From positions 1-38,787 of the forward strand of contig JAFQLU010000014.1 of the NCBI GenBank assembly GCA_017396465.1: 38,787 nucleotides of DNA, read 5' to 3'. This document shows, one piece after another, positions 31,553-38,787 of this stretch. Source of the DNA: Clostridia bacterium (GTDB lineage Bacteria; Bacillota; Clostridia; UBA1381; UBA9506). The notes under the pieces were generated by a model that worked only from the letters and a program-made list of their open reading frames with translations, was not told the DNA's origin and made no database searches. The position numbers were made by a program, and so were the translations under genes. How positions within the stretch are numbered: the first letter of the stretch is position 1; each line of letters starts with the position of its first letter.

Positions 31553-32424
31553 GCATCTATGTTCCCAATTATTATAAAGCGTTTCGTTGTATTGCCGACC
31601 GTTGCCGTCACTCCTGCTGCATCGGGTGGGAGATTGATATTGATAAAGAAACCTTGTCGGTATACAAAAATGTTTCCGGGGCGTTCGGTAAGCGCCTGAA
31701 CGATAACATTTCACAAGAAGATACGCCCCATTTTATCTTGGGTGAGCAGGAGCGGTGTCCTTTTTTAAACGAGCGGAATTTGTGCGATATCTATACAGAA
31801 TTAGGAGAAGAGCACCTCTGTCAGATTTGCTCGGACCATCCCAGATTCCGGAACTTTTTTGAAAACCGAACGGAAATCGGATTGGGGATGTGTTGCGAGG
31901 CGGCGGCAGAGCTGATTTTAACCTTTCCCGAAAAGATGAAGCTTGTGCATACCGAAACCGATGAAAAAACGCCCTTTTTCCCCGAGCGGGAGCAGGCTTT
32001 TGCCATTCTGCAGAACCGAAGCCAACCCATCAAAGAAAGAATCCGAATATTAAAGGAAACCTTCGGCATCACCCTTCCCGAAAAAACCTTTTCGGAGTGG
32101 AAAGAGGTTTTCCTCTCCATGGAAATTTTAAACAGTCGCTGGGAAGCCCTTTTAAAAAATGCCACAGGTGTATCGCCTGCGTTTCAGGAAGACAAATGGC
32201 AGATTGCCAAAGAGCAGCTTCTCGTTTATTTCGTATTCCGGCACATGATGCCGGATGGCGACGCCTCGTCTGCACTCGCCCTGTGCCTTGTAAGCTACGA
32301 AATGATTCTGCGCCTCTGCAAAACGGAAGCGGATTTGTTCGATGTGGCAAGAATGTATTCGGCAGAGATGGAATATTGCGAGGAAAACACAGAGGATTTG
32401 CTGTTTGAGATTGAGATTGGATGA
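31549..32424 (+). CDS. Flagellin lysine-N-methylase-like protein (FliB/YkgJ-type cysteine cluster)
   Basis: This 291-aa protein matches the FliB group by its N terminus VPNYYKAFRCIADRCRHSCC followed by IGWEIDIDKET. Cysteines fall at 14, 19, 23 and 24, and more occur in ERCPFLNERNLCDIYTELGE, HLCQICSDHPRF and GMCCEAAAE. The cysteines probably hold a metal or Fe-S cluster. FliB methylates flagellin lysines in Salmonella. No flagellar gene lies in this window, so the target may be another surface protein. It is translationally coupled to the AraC regulator by a 4-nt overlap. Confidence 0.85.
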   Translation: MSIYVPNYYKAFRCIADRCRHSCCIGWEIDIDKETLSVYKNVSGAFGKRLNDNISQEDTPHFILGEQERCPFLNERNLCDIYTELGEEHLCQICSDHPRFRNFFENRTEIGLGMCCEAAAELILTFPEKMKLVHTETDEKTPFFPEREQAFAILQNRSQPIKERIRILKETFGITLPEKTFSEWKEVFLSMEILNSRWEALLKNATGVSPAFQEDKWQIAKEQLLVYFVFRHMMPDGDASSALALCLVSYEMILRLCKTEADLFDVARMYSAEMEYCEENTEDLLFEIEIG

Positions 32425-32474
32425 AGATAAAAATTATTTAGGGAAAAAGCAGGGATGTTATTTCGATAAATACA

Positions 32475-32505
32475 AAAGAACCGCACAGCAGTGCGGTTCT
32501 TTTTA
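32475..32505. terminator. Bidirectional terminator, FliB-like gene / tRNA-Ser
   Basis: AAAGAACCGCAC / GTGCGGTTCTTT (32475-32486 / 32491-32502), loop AGCA, with TTTTT on the right and an A run on the left. Confidence 0.88.
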
Positions 32506-32510
32506 ATGAT

Positions 32511-32602
32511 TGGCGGAGAGGGAGGGATTCGAACCCTCGAACGGGTATTAGCCGTTACACGATTTCCAATCGTGCGCCTTAGGCCAGCTCAGCCACCTCT
32601 CC
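32511..32602 (-). tRNA. tRNA-Ser (GGA anticodon)
   Basis: On the minus strand GGAGAGG (32602-32596) pairs with CCTCTCC (32521-32515), followed by G and an encoded CCA (32513-32511). The anticodon stem CACGA/TCGTG encloses TTGGAAA, anticodon GGA. The long variable arm marks class II serine tRNA. Confidence 0.95.
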
Positions 32603-32623
32603 ATATGAAGTTCAACAAGAGAT

Positions 32624-32652
32624 ATTATAGCAGAGTTTTCACCAAATGTCAA
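32624..32652 (-). promoter_or_regulatory. Promoter of tRNA-Ser
   Basis: Perfect consensus TTGACA (32652-32647), 17-nt spacer, TATAAT (32629-32624), about 22 nt before the tRNA. Confidence 0.9.
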
Positions 32653-32767
32653 GCAAAAATTTCATTTTTTTTCGATTTTTATTACCTACCAAAAAAGTAG
32701 CTAAATAACAGGTAAAAATAGACAAAAAATTTGGTAATTATATTTCCGAAATGTTGTGGTTCGCTTA

Positions 32768-32796
32768 TTGACAAAACACAACCTGTATGGTATGAT
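32768..32796 (+). promoter_or_regulatory. Promoter of the riboswitch-pflB-pflA transcript
   Basis: TTGACA (32768-32773), a 17-nt spacer and TATGAT (32791-32796), giving a leader of about 150 nt. Confidence 0.8.
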
Positions 32797-32815
32797 AGTG
32801 TCATGAAGAAAAAAA

Positions 32816-32890
32816 GATCTGTGTGACTGACGGTTCAGTGGAGAATACCACGGGGAGCACAGACCTGGCAAATACGCCGACCGTCTGGGC
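32816..32890 (+). promoter_or_regulatory. ZTP riboswitch (pfl motif)
   Basis: The leader matches the pfl-motif aptamer. P1 TCTGTG/CACAGA (32818-32823 / 32858-32863) encloses GTGACTGACGG, a stem GTGG/CCAC (838-841 / 848-851) and CGGGGAGCAC. A linker and the conserved 3' block GCCGACCGTCTGGGC end at 32890. Established function: it binds ZTP/ZMP, a signal of 10-formyl-tetrahydrofolate shortage, and raises expression of folate and formate genes. A terminator follows at once. Confidence 0.88.
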
Positions 32891-32920
32891 AGATTCACAG
32901 ATTTCGTGGGTCTGTTTTTT
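32890..32920 (+). terminator. Riboswitch expression-platform terminator
   Basis: CAGATTCAC / GTGGGTCTG (32890-32898 / 32906-32914, two G-T pairs) plus TTTTTT. Its 3' arm can also pair with ACAGACC of the aptamer P1 region, giving a plausible ligand-controlled switch. Confidence 0.8.
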
Positions 32921-32954
32921 GTTTGCCCTATCGTATACTAAGGAGGAATTTGTT

Positions 32955-35183
32955 ATGACAAGTGCATGGAACAATTTCAAACCCGGTGTATGGCAGGATA
33001 CCATAGATGTGCGTAACTTCATCCAGAGTAACTACAAGCCCTATGAAGGAGACGCAAGCTTTTTAGCAGGTCCTACTGCCCGCACCACGGCATTGATGGA
33101 AAAATTTGAGTCGCTTTTAAAACAGGAACGCGAAAATGGCGGCGTTTTAGATATCGACACAGAAACCGTAACATCGTTAGACACCTTTGCAGCCGGCTAT
33201 TTAGACAAGGAAAATGAGCTGATTGTTGGCGTGCAGACCGATGCGCCCTTAAAGCGCGCGGTGAACCCCTTCGGCGGCATCCGTATGTCCCGTCAGGCTT
33301 GCGAAAGCTATGGATACAAGCTGTCTGACAAGATTGAAAACGAGTTTCATTACCGTACCACCCACAACGACGGTGTATTTCGTGCGTATACCCCCGAAAT
33401 GCGTGCCGTTCGTAAGATGGGTTTAATCACCGGTCTGCCAGATGCATACGGCAGAGGCAGAATCATCGGTGACTACCGCAGAGTGGCACTTTACGGTGTG
33501 GATCATTTGATTGCCGAAAAGGAAAAAGACAACGAAGCTTTAGGCAAAAAGCATATGACGGAAGAGACCATCAAACTACGCGAGGAAATGTATCGCCAGA
33601 TTTCCTTCCTGAATAAATTAAAGAAAATGGCTGAAATCTACGGCTACGATATCAGCAAGCCCGCTACCAACGCAAGAGAAGCCGTTCAGTGGCTGTATTT
33701 TGCATACCTGGGCGCTATCAAGGAGCAGAACGGTGCGGCAATGTCTTTGGGCAGAACTGCAACCTTCCTCGATATCTACATGGAACGCGACATTGCAAAC
33801 GGCACCTTAACAGAAGAAGGTGCGCAGGAGCTGATGGACGATTTTGTAATGAAGCTTCGTATGGCGCGTCATCTGCGTACCCCCGAATATAACGACTTAT
33901 TCGGCGGCGACCCCATGTGGATTACGGAAGCTCTGGGCGGTCAGGGAACCGACGGAAGAACGCTGGTTACCAAAAACACCTTCCGTATGCTGAACACACT
34001 TTACAATTTAGGCCCTGCGCCTGAACCCAACCTCACGGTGCTTTGGTCCCAGAACCAGCCCAGAGGGTTTGCGGAATTCTGCGCAGAGGTTTCCGTTAAA
34101 ACCAACTCCATCCAGTATGAAAACGATGATGTAATGCGTCCCATCTATGGCGATGACTACGCGATCGCTTGCTGTGTTTCCGCTATGAAGGTGGGCAAGC
34201 AGATGCAGTTCTTCGGTGCAAGATGCAATCTGCCCAAGCTGCTTCTGTTAGCGTTAAACGGCGGTTACGACCCCGTAAACGACATTCACGTTGGTCCTCA
34301 GCTGGAGCCCGTACAGGATGAGTATTTAGATTTTGATGCGGTTATGGACCGTTTTGAAGACTACCGTGCATGGCTGTGCAAGCTGTATGTAAACACCATG
34401 AATATCATCCACAGCATGCACGATAAATACGCATACGAAAAACTGCAGATGGCTCTGCACGATACCGAAGTGGAACGCTTTATGGCATTTGGTGTTGCCG
34501 GTCTTTCCGTTATCACCGATTCTTTAAGTGCTATTAAGTTTGCAAAGGTTCGCCCCATCCGCAACGAAGCCGGCTATATTGTTGACTTTGAAACAGAAGG
34601 CGAATTCCCCAAATTCGGTAACGATGACGACAGAGTTGACCTGATTGCAAAGCATATGGTGGAAGAAGTGATTGGCGAGCTGAGAAAAACGCCGACCTAC
34701 CGCAAGGCTATCCACACCTTATCTGTTCTTACCATCACATCTAACGTGGTATACGGTAAGAAAACGGCGGCAACGCCCGACGGCAGAAAAGCCGGCGAAC
34801 CCTTCGCCCCCGGTGCAAACCCTATGCACAACAGAGAAGCAAACGGTGCTCTGGCATCCTTAAACTCTGTGGCGAAGCTTCCTTACCTTGCTTGCCGCGA
34901 CGGTATTTCCAACACCTTCTCTATCGTTCCTGCATCTTTGGGTAAAACCGGCAAGGAGCAGGCAAGAAACCTGGTGACCATCTTAGACGGTTATTTTGCA
35001 AAAGATGCACACCACATCAACGTGAACGTGATGACCAAGGAACAGCTGATGGAAGCATATGAAAATCCGGATGCATACCCCAACCTCACCATTCGTGTTT
35101 CGGGCTATGCCGTGAACTTCCACAAGCTCTCCCGCGAGCAGCAGAAGGAAGTTATCAGCCGTACCTTCCACGTGGACCTGTAA
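32955..35183 (+). CDS. pflB: Formate C-acetyltransferase (pyruvate formate-lyase)
   Basis: This 742-aa glycyl-radical enzyme converts pyruvate and CoA to acetyl-CoA and formate in anaerobic fermentation. The catalytic cysteine pair is in [13 protein letters not shown] (C406-C407) and the radical glycine in [10 protein letters not shown] (G717). The length is close to the 760 aa of E. coli PflB, which has C418/C419 and G734. The start ATG 32955 has AAGGAGG 7 nt upstream; a longer frame to 32823 would read through the riboswitch. It is controlled by the ZTP riboswitch, since formate supplies 10-formyl-tetrahydrofolate. The activating enzyme gene follows 3 nt after the stop. Confidence 0.97.
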   Translation: MTSAWNNFKPGVWQDTIDVRNFIQSNYKPYEGDASFLAGPTARTTALMEKFESLLKQERENGGVLDIDTETVTSLDTFAAGYLDKENELIVGVQTDAPLKRAVNPFGGIRMSRQACESYGYKLSDKIENEFHYRTTHNDGVFRAYTPEMRAVRKMGLITGLPDAYGRGRIIGDYRRVALYGVDHLIAEKEKDNEALGKKHMTEETIKLREEMYRQISFLNKLKKMAEIYGYDISKPATNAREAVQWLYFAYLGAIKEQNGAAMSLGRTATFLDIYMERDIANGTLTEEGAQELMDDFVMKLRMARHLRTPEYNDLFGGDPMWITEALGGQGTDGRTLVTKNTFRMLNTLYNLGPAPEPNLTVLWSQNQPRGFAEFCAEVSVKTNSIQYENDDVMRPIYGDDYAIACCVSAMKVGKQMQFFGARCNLPKLLLLALNGGYDPVNDIHVGPQLEPVQDEYLDFDAVMDRFEDYRAWLCKLYVNTMNIIHSMHDKYAYEKLQMALHDTEVERFMAFGVAGLSVITDSLSAIKFAKVRPIRNEAGYIVDFETEGEFPKFGNDDDRVDLIAKHMVEEVIGELRKTPTYRKAIHTLSVLTITSNVVYGKKTAATPDGRKAGEPFAPGANPMHNREANGALASLNSVAKLPYLACRDGISNTFSIVPASLGKTGKEQARNLVTILDGYFAKDAHHINVNVMTKEQLMEAYENPDAYPNLTIRVSGYAVNFHKLSREQQKEVISRTFHVDL

Positions 35184-35186
35184 GCC

Positions 35187-35882
35187 ATGAAGGGAAAGAT
35201 TCACAGTTTTCAATCCCTCGGCACCGTGGACGGTCCCGGTGTGCGGTATATCGTGTTTTTGCACGGATGCAATCTTCATTGCGGATACTGTCACAATCCG
35301 GACGTGTGTCATGGGGAATACAAAGAATATACGGCAGAAGAAGTATTCCGGCAGGTGAAACGCTATAGAACCTATTTCGGCAAAGACGGCGGTATCACCG
35401 TTTCCGGCGGCGAACCTCTGCTGCAGGCAGAATTCGTCCGTGAGCTGTTCACTCTTTGCAAAAAAGAAGGCATCCACACGGCGCTGGACACCTCGGGAAG
35501 CCTTTGGAATAAAGATATTGAAAAGCTGGTCGATGTTTGCGACCTGGTGCTGTTAGACCTTAAAATGACGGATGAGGAAAGCTATCAGGCTCACGTTGGA
35601 TGCAGTATCCAGGCACCGCTTCGGTTTTTAGATGAGCTGGAAGCGCGTAGCATCCCCTGCTGGATCCGGCACGTGGTGGTGGCAGGCTTAAATGATACGG
35701 AAGAAAATATCGGAAAGCTTAAGACCCTCACAAAAAACAAAGCCTGCATCCAAAAAACAGAGCTTCTGCCCTTTCGAAAGCTCTGTATCCCCAAATACAA
35801 AAATATGGGACTTCCCTTTCCCTTTGAAATGTATGAGGAAACAAGCGAAGAGACCATAAACAGATTGTATCGGGTGTTATAA
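35187..35882 (+). CDS. pflA: Pyruvate formate-lyase-activating enzyme (radical SAM)
   Basis: This 231-aa radical SAM enzyme generates the glycyl radical on PflB. The cluster-binding motif is CNLHCGYC (C28, C32, C35), preceded by TVDGPGVRYIVFLHG. It has the SAM-binding GGEP segment in ITVSGGEPLLQ, then ALDTSGSLW and LLDLKMTDEESY. The length is that of family members. There are only 3 nt between the pflB stop and this ATG and no clear SD, so translation is probably coupled. A bidirectional terminator follows. Confidence 0.95.
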   Translation: MKGKIHSFQSLGTVDGPGVRYIVFLHGCNLHCGYCHNPDVCHGEYKEYTAEEVFRQVKRYRTYFGKDGGITVSGGEPLLQAEFVRELFTLCKKEGIHTALDTSGSLWNKDIEKLVDVCDLVLLDLKMTDEESYQAHVGCSIQAPLRFLDELEARSIPCWIRHVVVAGLNDTEENIGKLKTLTKNKACIQKTELLPFRKLCIPKYKNMGLPFPFEMYEETSEETINRLYRVL

Positions 35883-35887
35883 CAACT

Positions 35888-35925
35888 AAAAGCGATAGAC
35901 GCATTTTGCATCTATCGCTTTTCTA
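35888..35925. terminator. Bidirectional terminator, pflA / LRR-stalk protein
   Basis: AAAAGCGATAGA / TCTATCGCTTTT (35888-35899 / 35911-35922) with an inner GCA-TTT-TGC tip. Confidence 0.88.
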
Positions 35926-35942
35926 TTTATCATTCTATATTT

Positions 35943-37307
35943 TTACTCTTCAATCAGAACCGCTTTTCCGTTGCCGTTCCAGGTTACATCTGCGCCAAAG
36001 GCTTCTGCTATTACGCGAACGGGAATCATGGTGCGGTCGTTCACAATCTGCGCCGGAACATCCACGGGAATCTTCTGGCCGTTTTTGGTGATGCTGTCTG
36101 CACCGATACGGATAGAAACCGTCACACCGTCACGGGTGGAGGTTGCGGTGGAGTTTGCGCCATCCCATGTTACATCTGCTCCCATTGCTTCAAAGATGGA
36201 GCGCAGGGGAACCAAGGTTCTGTCGTTAATCAGCTCCGGATTCTGGTCATAGGTGTGGAAAGAAATTCTGGTGCCGTTGTAGTACACGGTAATCAGACTG
36301 TTCACGGACTTATCCGTCAGATATGACAGTTCTCTCTTTTTGCAATACTCTGCCGTGTAGGAGCCCTGCGTGCAGTAGATAATGCAGTTGTCGCTTTTAT
36401 ACACCAAATCCGTGTTTGTTTCTTTTACCGTGTCCGGCATATAAATAGCCTTTAAGTTTGCGCAATTCGGGAATGCGCCAAACACCTTTTCGGTACCGTA
36501 AGGAATCACAACCTCTTTCAGCGCGGTACAATTTGAAAATGCGTTTGTCTGCAGAACCTTTAAAGAGTGCGGCAGAATCACGGATTTTAATGCCGAGCAA
36601 CCGGAAAAAGCGGCAACGCCGATTTCTGTTACGCTACCGGGAATGTCAATCTCTTCTAAAGCTTTACAGTCATAGAATATTTTCTCCGGAATTTTGGTCA
36701 GACCGGGATTCAATTTAACCGATTTTAAATTTTTGCATTCTTTGAACATATGCGAGCCCAGAGGTGCCGTGATATGGCTCAGGTCGATGGTCTCCAAACC
36801 GCTTTCCTGGAATATACCGAAATGGAAACCGCCGTCTCCGATTTTTTCAAGGCTTGCCGGCAGAGTGATGGTTTTTAAAGACACACATTCTTCAAACAAG
36901 CCGGGACCCACTTCTTTTAAGTTTTCGGAAAGCTTCACGCTTTTCAGCATGGGGCAGTTATTAAACGCCTGGTCGCCGATGATTTCTACACCGTTGCCCA
37001 TCGTAACCGTTTCTAAAACCTTTAAGCCGGAGCAGGCTGTGTCTGCAATTTCTTTCACGGTGTCGGGAATCACGATAGAGGTAACGGGATCTTTATAGGA
37101 AAACACCTTTTCTATCTTCACGACCGGTGCTCCGAAAATAGAATCCGGAATCACCACATCGCCGCCTGCACCGATATAATCGGTTAAAACAACCTGATCA
37201 TCCAACAGTTTAAATTCCCAATCTCCCTCTGTTAATGCCGATGCGGAAACCGAAAGCGCCAGCAACGCAACGAGAAGGAATAGTCCGGTTAATAATTTCT
37301 TTTTCAT
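35943..37307 (-). CDS. Secreted BspA-like leucine-rich-repeat protein with C-terminal stalk domain
   Basis: This 454-aa exported protein has a signal peptide (LLTGLFLLVALLALSVSASA, cleavage near residue 24). BspA-type LRR_5 repeats follow (about 70-290; repeats like NCPMLKSVKLSENLKEVG and GCSALKSVILPHSLKVL). A copper-amine-oxidase-N-like stalk domain (about 335-454) has the twin motifs NDRTLVPLRSIFEAMGADVT and NDRTMIPVRVIAEAFGADVT. Likely a surface protein for adhesion or wall binding; no enzyme motif is seen. RBS AGGAGG lies 7 nt before ATG. It is divergent from another LRR protein. Confidence 0.88.
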   Translation of the reverse strand: MKKKLLTGLFLLVALLALSVSASALTEGDWEFKLLDDQVVLTDYIGAGGDVVIPDSIFGAPVVKIEKVFSYKDPVTSIVIPDTVKEIADTACSGLKVLETVTMGNGVEIIGDQAFNNCPMLKSVKLSENLKEVGPGLFEECVSLKTITLPASLEKIGDGGFHFGIFQESGLETIDLSHITAPLGSHMFKECKNLKSVKLNPGLTKIPEKIFYDCKALEEIDIPGSVTEIGVAAFSGCSALKSVILPHSLKVLQTNAFSNCTALKEVVIPYGTEKVFGAFPNCANLKAIYMPDTVKETNTDLVYKSDNCIIYCTQGSYTAEYCKKRELSYLTDKSVNSLITVYYNGTRISFHTYDQNPELINDRTLVPLRSIFEAMGADVTWDGANSTATSTRDGVTVSIRIGADSITKNGQKIPVDVPAQIVNDRTMIPVRVIAEAFGADVTWNGNGKAVLIEE

Positions 37308-37339
37308 AATTTTCCTCCTGATATGTTTTTTGCATGTTT

Positions 37340-37368
37340 ATTTTACCATAATGTGCGCGTCTTGTCAA
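37340..37368 (-). promoter_or_regulatory. Promoter of the LRR-stalk protein gene
   Basis: On the minus strand consensus TTGACA (37368-37363), a 17-nt spacer and TAAAAT (37345-37340). Confidence 0.8.
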
Positions 37369-37421
37369 CGCAAATTCCGGTTCGAATTCCGCGGAGAAAA
37401 TAAGATTCTGCTCGTTTATCA

Positions 37422-37450
37422 TTGACTTTTCCGCTTCAAAGTGATATGAT
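37422..37450 (+). promoter_or_regulatory. Promoter of the transglutaminase-LRR gene
   Basis: TTGACT (37422-37427), a 17-nt spacer and TATGAT (37445-37450). Confidence 0.8.
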
Positions 37451-37498
37451 TAAATTTAGTGGTTTATTCCACATATCACAACGAAAAAAGGTGTATTT

Positions 37499-38787
37499 AT
37501 GAAAAAAATCATTGCAGTATTGTGTGCGGTATCCTGCATTTTAACAGCTTCGGTCTGCGCGTTTGCAGAACCTGCGGATGTGCCTTCCGACACGGTTTCT
37601 GTTTCCGACCTTCCGAAAATCGAAAAGCCTTTGGTGGTTCCCGGAACTACGCCTCCGCCGGAGGGTGAGCTTTCGCTTATGGCGGATATATCGGAGGAAG
37701 CCGTAGACATTTCCACGCAGATTTATAAAAATATCATAAACTGCCCTCCCACCCTGTTTCTGCAGACGGATGACGGCATCAAAAATCTGTCCGATTGGAA
37801 AGCCATGTCAGACGATGAGTTGACCTACGTGGAAAACTTGTCCGATTCCATTCTGGATGAATGTGACACCGCAGACGAAAAAATCCGCGCCGTGGCAGAA
37901 TATGTGGCAAAGAATGTTTACTACGATTATGATTATGCTAACAAAGGCGACAGGGAATATGCTGACTTAAACCTCACTCCTTATGAGGTGCTGACCAATA
38001 AGTACACCGTCTGTGCCGGCTATGCGGCGGCATCCTCTGCTCTGCTTCTGGCGGCAGACATCCCTTGCGTGTATGTTCATTCTCCTGACCATGCGTGGAA
38101 TATGGCGTATGACGGCAAGCGCTGGGTTCTGTTTGACACCACATGGATGTCCGGCAACAAATACGAAAATGGCAAAAAGCAAAAGGGCAAAATGAACACC
38201 GACTGGTTTGACTTCACATTAGAGGCGGCAAACCGCGAGGAAAACCATCTGCTCATCGACGCAGACTATTCGTTATATAACGGCACACTTTCCCGTTTTC
38301 CCGTATACACCTCGCAGGAAAGCTTCACTGTTCCCGAAACCGTAAAGCATTTCGGGGATTATGTTTTCTTTGAGTGTGGGGATTCGCTTACCTTAACCAT
38401 TCCCGGCAAGCCCGAAACCGTTGGCTATGCGGCATTTTATTTCTGTGATGCTTTAAGCGGCACCGTGAATCTGGAAAGCACAAAAACCATCGACGGTTTT
38501 GCCTTTTGCGGATGCTTTGGTTTAGACAACATTGTTTCCTTCCAAAGCGCTGAAACCATCGGGGAAAATGCTTTTTACGGCTGTGAAAATATGGAAGGGA
38601 AAGCGCAGTTCTATCAGCTGAAAACCGTGGGCGATTATGCGTTTTACGGTTGCAAAGCTTTAGGCGGCGAATGGCACCTTAAGAATCTGGTTTCCGTGGG
38701 AAAATCTGCCTTTTATCAGTGCACAAACATCGGTGGTGTTCTGCACACCGTGCATTTAGAGTCTGCCGGAGAGTTTGCATTTTATGA
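37499..38787 (+). CDS. Secreted transglutaminase-like protein with BspA-type LRRs, 3' end outside window
   Basis: The frame from ATG 37499 (AAGGTG upstream) is open to the window end (429 codons). A signal peptide (KKIIAVLCAVSCILTASVCA, cleavage near FA-E at 23) and a Pro-rich segment (about 40-58) precede a transglutaminase-like domain. Its triad is C172 (TVCAGYAAAS), H198 (SPDHAWNM) and D213 (WVLFDTTW). LRR_5 repeats begin at about 285 (ETIGENAFYGCENM, KTVGDYAFYGCKAL, VSVGKSAFYQC) and run off the edge. Such proteins are wall- or surface-bound cysteine hydrolases or crosslinkers. The true activity is unknown. Confidence 0.88.
   Translation, partial: MKKIIAVLCAVSCILTASVCAFAEPADVPSDTVSVSDLPKIEKPLVVPGTTPPPEGELSLMADISEEAVDISTQIYKNIINCPPTLFLQTDDGIKNLSDWKAMSDDELTYVENLSDSILDECDTADEKIRAVAEYVAKNVYYDYDYANKGDREYADLNLTPYEVLTNKYTVCAGYAAASSALLLAADIPCVYVHSPDHAWNMAYDGKRWVLFDTTWMSGNKYENGKKQKGKMNTDWFDFTLEAANREENHLLIDADYSLYNGTLSRFPVYTSQESFTVPETVKHFGDYVFFECGDSLTLTIPGKPETVGYAAFYFCDALSGTVNLESTKTIDGFAFCGCFGLDNIVSFQSAETIGENAFYGCENMEGKAQFYQLKTVGDYAFYGCKALGGEWHLKNLVSVGKSAFYQCTNIGGVLHTVHLESAGEFAFY

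Overview
The window looks like chromosome from an anaerobic, Gram-positive, gut-type Clostridia (Bacillota). Supporting signs are AGGAGG-type ribosome binding sites, TTGACA-N17-TATAAT promoters, genes for pyruvate formate-lyase and its activase behind a ZTP riboswitch, S-layer-homology and copper-amine-oxidase-N stalk proteins, BspA-like leucine-rich repeats, several AraC regulators and many glycan-active genes. No phage, insertion sequence, CRISPR array or rRNA was seen. The genus cannot be fixed from sequence reading alone.

Layout. 1-1212 (-): a cation/proton antiporter cut by the window edge. 1422-7929 (-): a sugar operon transcribed as L-fucose-isomerase-like protein, FGGY kinase, GH63-like hydrolase, GH36 alpha-galactosidase, divergent from a PocR/AraC regulator. 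The isomerase gene carries an apparent 1-nt frameshift near 6732. 9031-10566 (+): tRNA-Leu(UAG) and a flavoprotein. 10635-13309: ferritin (-), a CapA-like phosphoesterase (-) and a divergent AraC regulator (+). The last two share a symmetric, fully overlapping bidirectional promoter. 13366-18418 (-): GH38 alpha-mannosidase, M20 amidohydrolase and alpha/beta-hydrolase operon. 18636-22663: a class V aminotransferase-fold protein (-), a GNAT-type acyltransferase-like protein (-), a nitroreductase (+) and a GT2 glycosyltransferase (-).

22789-23257 (-) has no conventional gene. It has a promoter, two copies of an SD-like 17-mer each followed by a tiny ORF, and a strong terminator upstream of the glycosyltransferase. 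It is the least explained stretch here. 23449-26779 holds an XRE regulator, an SLH protein, an SGNH hydrolase and a stalk-domain secreted protein. 26928-30482 (-) is a tightly overlapping four-gene operon: two Gfo/Idh/MocA oxidoreductases, a TIM-barrel isomerase/epimerase and a divergent NagB-like protein. It faces an AraC regulator that is translationally coupled to a FliB-like lysine N-methylase. 32511-35882 carries tRNA-Ser(GGA) and the ZTP-riboswitch-controlled pflB-pflA pair. 35943-38787 holds two divergent secreted LRR proteins, one with a stalk domain and one with a transglutaminase domain that runs off the window.

Taken together, this is carbohydrate-scavenging and cell-surface DNA. 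Several operons, each with its own AraC-type sensor, process alpha-galactosides, alpha-mannosides and possibly modified sugars. The sugars would feed fermentation through pyruvate formate-lyase. No sugar transporter gene lies in the window.
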